NCBI RefSeq assembly: GCF_022458985.1
Contig: NC_061777.1
Coordinates: 7,790,668 to 7,854,667 of the forward strand
DNA length: 64,000 nt
Direction: 5' to 3'
From: Mugil cephalus
Lineage: Eukaryota > Chordata > Actinopteri > Mugiliformes > Mugilidae
Of the stretch, positions 48,901 through 57,617 are shown piece by piece; position 1 is the stretch's first letter; the number at the start of each line of letters is the position of its first letter. The notes beneath the pieces were generated by a model. The model had not been told where the DNA came from. It searched no databases and worked only from the letters and a program-made list of their open reading frames with translations. Both the position numbers and the translations under genes were made by a program.

Positions 48901-51900
48901 TTGCATCTTGAGAGTAGCAGCAGATCCCAAAAATGTTTAGTTTACAAGCATAAACCAACGGAAACAAGAGAACAGAAACACTGGAGCAGCTGAAAGCGCA
49001 ACATTCCCACAACATTTCACTTAAAAACTCCTTCAACTATAAATTTAGCTCAAGTTCGGTGAGAGTTAAAAGTCTCACGTGACGCTGAAACGAACGAATA
49101 AATAAATAATGCAGACAGACAACATTTTAATAAATGACCGAATCATACATTATGCAGCGTTTCCCTCCTCGCTGCCGTTTTTCCAAACTCACCTGTGAGT
49201 CGTTGAGGCCTCTGGAGTCTGAGTCAGAGGTGTCTCTGTACTGAGATGAAGCCATCTCCACATCCGTCGACGCCCTGCTCCGCTTCTTCAGGGGCTTACA
49301 GGCGTCCGAGATCTCGCTGGCTCCTGGAGGATCGCACAGCGGAAACGGGTTTAACTTTGCAGAACTTTGTAAAAAGCAGTTTGCACAAACAGGAGGATGT
49401 TCTCGCACCTTTCTGTGAACCCGTCCTCATCGTGGTCTCTGGAGCCATCTCAGCCTGCGAGGGAGTTAAACGTGGAATGTTATTGCGTTGGACCCCGTCT
49501 CTTTGATTTTGCTATCATCACGTTAGTCCGAGGACATTTTGATACCTGTTCCTTTTTGGTTTTCTTCTTGGGGACGGCGTCGTTGCCTCTCTCCGACTCG
49601 GACCGGCTCCGGACCGACCGCCGCTGCAGCTTCCTCTCCTGAGAACCTGGAAACACAAAACACACTGAGCTCCACCTCTTCGCTCGTCCCGCGGGTCGGA
49701 CATTTCGCGGCGGTGCTTCGCCAAACCTTGTGGGCTACTGTGGTGTGACCCTGGGGACGAGGTCGGCTGCGTTCCTCCCTCCTCACTCCTCCGACTAGCG
49801 GGGGAGCCTCTCCTCTCCTCGCCGTCTTCCTCCCCTTCGTCGCCGTCGTCCTCCTCCTCCGGACTCGGCTCCGGTTTGGCTCTGCTGTCCTGCTGAAGGC
49901 AACACAACCTTACAGGACGACCGTCTACACGTACAACAACACACCTCTGCTGCTTGCGTGACACCGACCTCAGGGGAGCAGTATCCCAGGTCGGGCTGCC
50001 GGCCTTCCCTCTCCACCCTCTCCTCCTTCTCTTCTTCTTTGTCCTTCTTCGGAGACGCCGGCGCTTTTTTCTGCAGGAGGGGCCAGTCGCACTTCGTTAT
50101 CTCCACATTGAGCCTCTTCATGGTGATGGAAAGGGGCAGCAGCTTCCTGGCGGCCGCCGTCTTCCAAGCCCTGACGGGAGGCGGCGAGTCCTGCCGCGTC
50201 CGCGCCTCGCAGCCGGGGTTGTGTTTGGGCGAGCCGGAGCTGGACTTGCGCTGCTCCCCCCTCTGGCCCTTCTCCTCGCCGGAGGCCTGGGAGTTGGCGG
50301 CGTCGTCCGCGTTGGAGACGCTGCACTGCCTCCGCGGCAGCTGCCTCCGCGGAGGCTGCTCCCTCTCCGGCGACTTCACGGCGCCGTCCTCCCTCTTGCT
50401 GATGGAGCCGCTGGAGCGCCGGCTCCGCTTCTCCACCCTGAGGGCGGGCTTCTTGTTGGGCGGGGGCTCGGTGGGGTCCGGGTCCACGTAGATGAAGGTG
50501 TAGTTGTCGATCCGCTCCTGGCGCGTCATCACGAAGGCGTCCTCGGCGTGGCCGACGCCCACTTCCCACTGGGTGCGCTCGCGTTGGGGGATGGGCTTCA
50601 GGAGCTGGAGGAGATACAACGTCAGGGGGTTAAAGAGGTTTTTACTGTCATTTCAACCTTATGTAGCAGGTGCAGTACATGTGAGATGAGAGGATGTTCC
50701 TCCAGGATCATGGAGCAACATGAAGACATAGCACTAAGTACAATGCAAGGGACTGAGGATCAATACAAAAGAGTGAAGACAACTGTGCAAAGAGAATACT
50801 TGGGAGACAATGCACCTACAAAAGATGCAAAGATGTGTGCAAACGTTATGAGTATAGGTTATAATATTATAACCCGACTCTCATCCACTGATACCCTGAC
50901 CCTCTAGTATTAGTGGCACTAGATAAACTCTTCACACGTCATACAGTCTTCGTTTGGGATCCATCCATTCACCGCGTTTCTTACGTACTTTGGATTTCTC
51001 CACAGGGTTCGTGGTTTTGCGCAGAGTCTCGGCCTGAAGGTCGTCGAACTGCTGCTTCCCCTGGTACATGACTATCCTCTTCTCGTGGATCCAGGCTCGC
51101 TCGGCCACGCTGCCGAAGAATTGGACGTGATACTCCCGGTGACCTGAGGGAGCAGCGGATGAATGAGATCGGTGGCGTCTACGTCCCGGCACAATCGTAC
51201 ATTTGTGAAAGAGAATGCGAGGATGAGTTGAGTTTTTATGTTTTTTTTTTGTTTTTTTTTTACCTCTGGTGTTGATTCGAGTGTGGACCTTCATCTGAGG
51301 GTCTGAGGACACCATGCAGGGCCACCAGGGGTAGGTGCCCACCTTGGACCACACCAGATCTCCTATGACAAACTCCTTACAGAAGCCCGTCTCTTGGATC
51401 ACTGATGGATGATGGACCTTGGGAACCTAAACATCGACACAAAAAAAAGTGACTGTTGTGGCTTCTAGAGCCAAACAGCGACAAACGCCGCACATTCACT
51501 ACAATCTACAACAGTTTGTGGAGAGTGAAGAAAAGCGCTCTTGCCTTCGGCGTCTTTGGCTCAGTTTTGATGACGGTCTTCTGAGGCTTCTCTGTCTGGG
51601 CCGAAGGCGTTTCTTTCGGCTGGGGCTGGACGTGGGTGTCCTCTGTCTGGCCCGTGGTACCTGCCTGCGTTTGGCTCGGCTCCAGGTTCTGCTCCTGAAC
51701 CTGCGACTGCAGCCTCACGCTCTTTTTCCTCTTCTCCTTCTTCCTCTCGTGTCTGCGCTGCATCTGAGTGGCTTCGTTCTTCTGAGACTCCTTCTGAGGA
51801 TTAGGCAGCAGAAAAAAGAAAAGGAAAAACAGCGACGGTGAGATGGGAGTTATGTTTTTTCTCCTTTTAAAAAAAAAGGTAACTGAAAACTCTGTCGGCC

Positions 51901-53540
51901 GAAATCAAAACTTCCTCAGATGTTGAGAAGATGATACAAAATCAACTGATACGCTCACAGTGAAACAATGTTATTGGGACTGACTTGTCTTTAGCGTGTG
52001 GTGTACTTTTTCTGCGATTTGTAAGCTGAAAGCACCGGTGTAGACACTTCAAAACACATTAAATTGTTTTTTCAAGGACAAACAGAAGTCAACCTCTAAC
52101 GTGAATGCTTCCTGCTTCCCGCTGTCTTTTAATCATACACTGAATTTTTGTTATTATTGTTCAGACAAAGCAAACTACCTGAAGACGTCGTCCCGGACTA
52201 CAGAGCCTTGTACTGGACTATGTTTCATTGTTGTCAGACATTATACAGAATAAAAGTTTTACACGCATGAATAAAATGATGATTAATTAGAAGATTCAGA
52301 GTCTGTGAACAGACAGATGTGGGAATCCTCTACAGTGGTGCATTTATGCTCATCTGCAGATGTTAATTAAATATGTGCAGAGATACAAGCGATGCCTTAC
52401 AAGGGTCATAACGTTAAATATTTCCGTGCATGAATGTAAAATAGGATTAAAAGCTACTAAACTATCAGAACTTGTCGGTAGGTTTTCAGGTTCGTCCACT
52501 AACTGCTCAAGAGGCGTGTCCTGCATAAGTCACTGCATATGAATCTTCATACTTTTTAATGTAACAGGAAATATTTATTTTAAAAAAAAAGCCAATTCAG
52601 AGGCTGAAAGACGCTCATGTTTTATATTTTTGCAAACACAGGAAACAACAGGAAGAGAGTAGGGAGGGAGGGGGGGCGCGCACAAGATGAAGCACAGCTC
52701 TTTTCTATAATCAGATGCCGCACGCATTACCTGCAGTTCCTGCAGCAGGTCTCCACACAGCGCAGATTCAAACAGCTCCTTCCCGTTCTGATACGTCTTA
52801 ATGATTTTCAGCTTGATCTCTGGAGAGCTGGTTTTCTTCAGCACCCCACCGGGGGTGCCGGACAGGACGTGGGTGGGTTGAGATGAGGGGGTGCTGTCCA
52901 CGAGGGAGGGTGGAGGACTGGAGGAAGGCAGGTGTAATGGCGGCGGAGGAGGGAGGTTGTGGGCCATGATGTGAGGCGTCTGGGGCAGGTGGTGCTGGGA
53001 GGGCAGCGGCGGCAGCGGGGGGCTCTGCGGGTGGGTGTGGGTTTGTATGTGGGGCGGGTTCGAGTGGAAGTGGTGCGTGTGGTGGTGGTGCGGGTGGTGG
53101 TGGTGGTGATGGAGGTGCGGGTGGTGCATGGGCAGCGGGGGGGACACGGGAGACAGGGGCCTCTCGTGGAGGCCGGGGCCTCTCAGGACCGTCCCCTCCA
53201 CCGGCATGTGGCCGTGGTCTCCGTAGCTCCGTATGGCCCCGTATCCGTTTGCAGAGCCGTTGGGGAACTGCGAGTACAGGGAGAACTTGGCCTGCGGCTC
53301 GTACAGGCCCAGACCCGGCGGGTAGCCATTGGGGACCTGAGGAATGTCCTCCGAGGCCGACGGCGGGTAAGGAAACTCCGCATCCAAGGCAGCATCATAG
53401 GAGGGACCACCATCCTCACCCGGGTCACTGCCGGTGTCGCAGGTGCCTTCCTGTCTGATGTTGGCTGAGTCAATGAGCTGAGGGGGTTGCTGAATTGTAT
53501 TTCCCATGATCCCTTGCATGAAAGAGAAGGAGAAATCCAT
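36087..53540 (-). CDS. nsd3: NSD3 histone H3K36 methyltransferase
   Basis: NSD3 (WHSC1L1) is a nuclear H3K36 mono/dimethyltransferase that binds BRD4. Twenty-four coding exons, about 1607 residues (human 1437): 52731-53540, 51545-51793, 51264-51426, 50989-51143, 49969-50604, 49727-49892, 49546-49646, 49409-49454, 49193-49323, 48514-48639, 48298-48424, 48011-48214, 46448-46627, 45617-45763, 43375-43531, 41637-41839, 41439-41551, 41204-41350, 40996-41118, 39033-39149, 37769-37910, 37570-37676, 37274-37478, 36087-36355. Order: conserved start [20 protein letters not shown]; His/Pro-rich insert about 138-210; BRD-ET motif [12 protein letters not shown] (241-252); PWWP1 (P386-WWP); PHD cluster about 860-1130; PWWP2 (W1134-W-P); AWS about 1255-1310; SET with YVGEV, N1384-HSC and ELTFNY (Y1422); post-SET; C-terminal PHD. 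The intron after exon 2 is GC-AG. Extra length lies mainly in exons 1 and 5. Confidence 0.96.
36420..36808 (+). mobile_element. TIR family 1, copy B, left end truncated
   Basis: Sits in the last nsd3 intron (36356-37273). The right terminal repeat is intact ('ggttttaatgttgtggctga', then TCGGTG) and the interior matches copies A and C ('gactcatcagagaatga', 'ggatcatcccacagacac', 'gggtgcctggtctggtct'). The left terminal repeat is lost; similarity starts at 'cttcctaaaactgtgtagg'. Confidence 0.7.
38083..38990. mobile_element. Nested DNA-transposon remnants in an nsd3 intron
   Basis: The outer ends are inverted: the left reads CTAAGGATGGGCAGCGATAC, and the reverse of the right reads GATTAGGGACGGGCATCGTT. 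This TAGGGATGGGCA-type terminus resembles hAT-like fish repeats. The interior from about 38130 to 38690 carries a different repeat rich in 'atcggcc' and 'ggtatcggccctataagatcc', best explained as a later insertion. It lies between nsd3 exons 20 and 21. Confidence 0.5.
39190..40260. other. Unassigned sequence inside an nsd3 intron
   Basis: About 1 kb of moderately GC-balanced sequence between nsd3 exons 19 and 20. Two overlapping plus-strand frames (39443-39715 and 39535-39915) show no domain I recognise. No terminal repeats were found. It may be an old element or simply intron. Confidence 0.3.
40440..40960. mobile_element. Candidate DNA-transposon remnant in an nsd3 intron
   Basis: Contains repeated 'tacatgcc...agaaaatcga' phrases: one around 40560-40582, another at about 40785-40803. 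It ends with 'cacgtgcatgtaaacgtag', a form seen at ends of fish repeats. The left end was not found, so this is a low-confidence call. Confidence 0.35.
42738..43314. mobile_element. Non-autonomous TIR element, family 2
   Basis: The left end reads AGCCCTATTCGTACGGGATT followed by AGTT. The reverse of the right end reads AGCCCTATTCACGCGGGATT followed by AGTT. The roughly 24-base terminal repeats thus differ at only about three positions around a 580-base unit. There is no transposase. The minus strand matches part of 26780-26950. The element ends only about 60 bases from the donor of the nsd3 exon at 43375-43531. Confidence 0.7.
43559..43634. repeat. Compound TG microsatellite beside an nsd3 exon
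   Basis: TG runs broken by 'catatatgta' and 'agg' lie about 30 bases upstream (minus-strand sense) of the acceptor of the exon at 43375-43531. On the nsd3 strand this is a CA-rich intron end. Confidence 0.85.
43790..44240. other. Unassigned sequence in an nsd3 intron
   Basis: Plus-strand frame 43829-44203 (124 codons) has no recognisable domain. The composition is more balanced than the flanking A/T runs, so it may be an old repeat. No terminal repeats were seen. Confidence 0.25.
44791..45224 (+). mobile_element. TIR family 1, copy C, most complete
   Basis: The left end reads ACACCGATCAGGCATAACAT, preceded by TA overlap. The reverse of the right end reads ACACCGATCAACCACAACAT. It lies in the nsd3 intron 43532-45616 and shares long interior phrases with copies A and B, for example 'gtttgggatctagtgaatt' and 'gtcatttctatggggtgggg'. 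Confidence 0.75.
46376..46410. repeat. (GGA)n run beside an nsd3 exon
   Basis: GAG/GGA trinucleotide run about 40 bases from the donor of the nsd3 exon at 46448-46627; on the coding strand it is a pyrimidine-rich tract just inside the intron. Confidence 0.85.
47480..47645. repeat. GCTGCGTTTC-type element, copy 1
   Basis: 'cttgctgcgtttcttttact' at the left and 'tgcaatggaaacac' at the right, with 'ggtaatggaaacg' between. It resembles the better-preserved copy at 57932-58082. It lies in an nsd3 intron. Confidence 0.4.
51427..51544 (-). other. GC-AG intron of nsd3
   Basis: The exon ends ...CCGAAG and the intron starts GCAAGA, giving the AAG|GCAAG(A) context typical of the known minor class of GC-AG introns. 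It ends in a T-rich stretch and TTTAG before GTTCCC. The reading frame needs phase 0 on both sides. The only nearby GT alternative (after 51661) shifts frame and meets a stop soon after. Confidence 0.75.
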
Positions 53541-53584
53541 TGTTGGGCTCCTGCATCCTTAACTGTCTTTTTCTTTGACTGGAC
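53541..53584 (-). other. nsd3 5'UTR part of the start-codon exon
   Basis: An acceptor TTGCCAACAG|GTCCAG lies at 53585/53584, 44 bases before the ATG, so the start codon is not in the first exon. A matching donor is proposed at 54978. Confidence 0.55.
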
Positions 53585-55154
53585 CTGTTGGCAAGAAACA
53601 CGTGCGATTAACTGAGACACAGGACGGCTCCGGTTAAACGATTGTACGTTAAACAGCAACACAACCAAACAACTCCAAGAGCTTTAGCGCCAGCTTCACT
53701 CTGCATAAATCAAACCTCCCGGTTCCTGCAGCCCAGACCATCAGAGAAGCCTCCTCACTTCTCCTATTATTGTCCGGGGTCTGGTTTATGTTACATTTAG
53801 GATATTTCAGAACATGTAACGTGACGCAATCCGAAACCTGGACCCTGACGAACCATTTATCCGCTGAAATATGAAATAATCTGCATTAACCAGTGTGTGC
53901 GTTAAACTCACAGGTCGACTCACAATCACCACCTTTTTATAAGATTAAACTCGCTTTTTAAATCCCAGGCAGCTCAAATTTAAAACTGGGAAGACCCCTC
54001 TAATTAATCTTCTGTGTAGTTCCTCCATCCACATGTCATTGATCATTTCGTGTTTTAGTATCAACATCATCATCATCATCCACACAAACACATGGTGGGC
54101 TGCCACCACAAAACAAAACAAAGAGCAGCTACCAGAGACATTGCTGGTCCCTCTTACACTTTTACCATCTCTGGTGATTAATTATTCCGATTAAATCAAT
54201 TAATCGTCCGCTGATCGCGGTTTAATTTGTCAAGCGCCGGAAAGGTGAATAATGGTGATGTAAACATCCATAAGGTGTCAACTAGCGGTCACTAGGTGCC
54301 TATGTCCACTTCTACTATTATTTCAGACTCAAATGGGAGCGGATAAAGCTCAATACCCGGTTAGAGTAGCGTGGTTTTGTTTAAAACACGACTGCGCAGA
54401 CCACACACACACACACACACAAAAAAAAAAAATGTTTCACTGAATGCTCTTATAGCTTCCTGCGATGGTAGCTTCAAGCTACCTGGGATCAAAGGGAGGG
54501 AAATGGGAGAAATGGACACCGTGTAAAAGGTTTATAAGAGAAACATAAAAGCAAGGACACGATAGTTTGTCTTCTGGCACGCGCGGTTACACGCGAGCAT
54601 GTATTGTTTGTGCATTAATGTGCAGCACACATGGATCAAAATGAAAGAGAGTGTGGGGGGGGGGGGAGAGAAGCTAATGTTGGCTAGGCTAGGGCTCCAT
54701 TGCCAACATGGCTGCCTTTGCCCCTTTAAATCAAATTGTCTGCCGTGGCTAAACCTCCATCACTGGTGGTTTGGTTTGGGGAAAAATGTGGTCGAAAAAA
54801 AAAAAAAAACATGCTGGCTGCGGTCACAGGCGGGATCAACAAGGGGCAAATAGGAGCGAGCAACAGCGCACGGACGAAACACACGGACGTCGCTAAAAGA
54901 GGAGCAGCACGGATTTTTTTTTTTGATGCCGAGTCGGAGAGAGAGAGATGCGAGATGAAATAAAAACATGTCAGTACCTTCAGCGTGTCCCATTCTAAAC
55001 ACATACACCAGCCAGCAACGTGTCCTCGTTTAATCTATAAAGTGGAAGGGGGGGGGGGGAGAAATGGAAAAAAATAAAAATAAAAAAAATGGTCCTGTGA
55101 TTGTTGATAAAAGCTCAGGCCTTTGCTTTTCGTTTTTTAACGCAATTCTCAACA

Positions 55155-55213
55155 GAGGAGGAGGAGGTGGTGGTGGTGGTGGTGGAGGAGGAGGAGGAGG
55201 AGGATGAGGAGGA
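55155..55213. repeat. (GGA)n(GGT)n(GGA)n tract near the nsd3 start
   Basis: Mixed GGA/GGT trinucleotide array read directly. It is G-rich on the plus strand and could form unusual DNA structures in the nsd3 5' region. Confidence 0.9.
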
Positions 55214-55513
55214 AGGAGAGAGAGGGGGGGGGTGTTACGCTATCTGGTCGCTACCCAATCCCAAAGCTTGGCTCTTCGTCAATGTAAGAGGACCGGAGCG
55301 TTTTGGTCGAAGCACCAGTGGAGACAAGCTGGATTCTCGGTCCTCTTCCTGTGTCGCTTTTTTTTTTTTTTTTATAATAAGCTATAGCTCCCTCTTCCTC
55401 TGGTTTAACAAAAAGCGGCCCCCTGCTCCTTAAAAAAAAAAAAAGGCCTCCGGTCGGTCTCTCCAGCTCAGCAGCCAAATCACACAGATGCGGGTCTGCA
55501 GGGGTCAACAGAG

Positions 55514-55532
55514 GCACTCCGGGATGTGTAGT
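55514..55532 (-). promoter_or_regulatory. ZNF143/THAP11-type motif at the nsd3 promoter
   Basis: The minus strand reads ACTACACATCCCGGAGTGC, close to the long ZNF143 consensus (ACTACAANTCCCANNATGC). Sites of this length are usually within about 100 bases of start sites of housekeeping vertebrate genes. Confidence 0.55.
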
Positions 55533-55559
55533 CTACTTCACAAACGACGCATACTTCGG

Positions 55560-56002
55560 CCGGGAAACACGAGTAAGAAGGGCATGAAAGATGAAAAACG
55601 CAGCAGCCAGTACTAAAAGTCACGCCTTTTACGCCCTTAGTGAAAGAGGAAATGGTTGTGACATGTTATGCGAGCAGGATATATATATATATTTTTTTTT
55701 AAAACAAACAAACAAAAAAACAATAATATAATTAATACATAAAAAAAATAGATTTTATTTTGACTTCAAGGGTGTAATCGTGGATGCACGGTACAAAATA
55801 ATTGTTGATTATTTTCTCTCTCGGGCCACAACGCCATGCAAATTAACTGTAGTTCCGTCTGCACCGCTCTGTGATTGGTCTTTGAACGCCTCCTGATCTG
55901 CAGCTGAGAAGAAAGAGGCGAAGCGCGAAGAGGTCTCACTCCGTCTCTATTTCAGACTGCAAAACCGTCGACTGTAAGGGTACAACACACAGATGGATAA
56001 AT

Positions 56003-56036
<34 letters not shown>

Positions 56037-56480
56037 TAAAATTCACCAAGGCAGGGTCTGCTGTGGCATCTATGTGTATGTCATGTATAATAATTTCACC
56101 CTCATGAGGCTAAGATCGCTTATTAACATGATTTACCAGACATTAGTCACCAGTGGATAAACGGAGGCATAAGTTGGGCTCTGTGGTAGAAACAGAACTG
56201 GACTTCCTGACATCGGTGGCATAGGGAAGGACCTTAAATGAAATCTGGTCCATTATGAACAATGTCTTCTACCTTCTACAGGAAACCGTGTGACTATATG
56301 TATAGTTTTATTATTATTATTATTTAATCCATCTACCTGTCCATGTATGTCTATTTATTTAGTAAATGTGGGATATATTTTAACAATAATGATAACAATA
56401 ATTGTTAATTCTGTAAATTATATGCTTTTGGGTTGACGCCCACTTGTACTAAACTGACGATATGATTCTGAGTGAGTCAT
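55560..56480. other. Spacer between divergent nsd3 and letm2
   Basis: AT-rich in the middle (short AT runs at about 55681-55690 and 56019-56036, CA run at about 56002-56016). No coding content recognised. A GC-richer part around 55850-55970 has a TGATTGG (inverted CCAAT) at about 55872-55878. Confidence 0.35.
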
Positions 56481-56489
56481 CTTACATAT

Positions 56490-56860
56490 TTATTATAGAC
56501 GATCTTGGCGCGCCTCGCACACGACATCCAAGCATGCGCAGTGGGACCTCCCAGTGCAGACAGGAGTAGAAACACGGAGAAGCATCCAGAGGAGGGGATT
56601 TAACAAAAAGAATAAACCCCACCGTAAATGGGTTTATCACAACACCGGACCTCAGTGGCGTCGCTCCCGTTCGTCTCGACCGATTGTTTTGGATGGATTG
56701 TATCGTTTACGTCTCTCCCAGAGGCCTTGCAACGCCCAGCCTGCAGTGGCAGCCATAGCTCGGAGGTTAGCCACCCGGTAGGCTAACGGAGGGCTGTAGG
56801 TTGAAGGGTCGTGCTGTTGTTCCATGTGTTGATGTCAGCCAAAAGTGTCTGTAAGTTGCA
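56490..56860 (+). promoter_or_regulatory. letm2 promoter and candidate non-coding first exon
   Basis: GC-rich relative to its flanks, with GGCGCGCC at about 56508-56515 and an NRF-1-like GCATGCGCAG at 56532-56541. NRF-1 sites are common at nuclear genes for mitochondrial proteins, which fits letm2. Two possible donors follow: CCACCCG|GTAGGC at 56777/56778 and GTGTCT|GTAAGT at 56850/56851. The acceptor at 57595/57596 (CTCCACAG|AAAACT) shows the start codon exon is not the first exon. Confidence 0.45.
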
Positions 56861-57617
56861 TTACTACTACTATTTCGTTTTGTAAACTCGGGTATGTTAT
56901 TAGAGCTTAATGGGAAAGTACCAAAATAGCGATATCAGCGTTTCCTACCAAGTTACGTCAATTACGTAGTGTCAGTTTTATCATAATATACGTGATGTAA
57001 CACTTTATCTTTAGGGTTTGTTTATTAGTGTGTTTCCCAATGTACGTCATACTTATTTTTAATAATTATCATAATTTAGATAGGTATAGTAATAAATATG
57101 TCGTATTTATTTAACTAGAGAATAGCAGAGAATACGTATGTTGTATTTTAATTGTATTTTATCTTTGTTTTTAATTGTAGTTTTTAAGTGTTTCTTCAAT
57201 GCGCAACTAAGCTACTGAGCTCAAGTAAAATTATCATAATGTGAATAGATATAGTAATAAATTTGTCGTATTTATTATACTAGATATTACTCGTATTTTA
57301 TTTTAACCTTATTATATTTTATCTTTCTTTTCACTTAAATAGTGTTTTAGTTTATGTGCAATTACTGTTATCAAGTAATTTCTGTTGTGCATCATAAAAG
57401 TTTGTAAAGCTGTAATGTTACATAATAAAGGTAGTACCGATGTACTCATACTAATCATAGGTGGAAGTCTAGCCATCATAAGGACGTGTAAGTGATAGGA
57501 CGGTGGTGTTATTCCAGTTGCACCCTATGACTTATTATAACCGGACCTCAACGTGACCTCATCCCTCCCTCTGTGTCTCATGTGTGCCTCCACAGAAAAC
57601 TCTCACCAGCCGCTACC

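Larger units (their letters stand above)
54978..55540 (-). promoter_or_regulatory. nsd3 promoter and candidate non-coding first exon
   Basis: On the minus strand a donor CTGAAG|GTACTG lies at 54978/54977. Upstream are purine repeats, homopolymers and then a ZNF143-type site at 55514-55532. The start site within this span is not determined. The region sits between nsd3 and the divergent letm2. Confidence 0.45.

Noticed and set aside
49954-50907. 317-codon plus-strand ORF
   Set aside because: It is antisense to the GC-rich nsd3 exon 49969-50604, low in complexity (Arg/Leu/Gly), and has no homology; the minus-strand reading matches NSD3 and splices correctly.
51661-51793. Alternative GT donor (GCAG|GTACCA) for nsd3 coding exon 2
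   Set aside because: Joining it to the next exon shifts frame and reaches a stop within about 17 codons.
52959-53468. 169-codon plus-strand ORF rich in Val/Arg
   Set aside because: Shadow of the histidine-rich nsd3 first coding exon.
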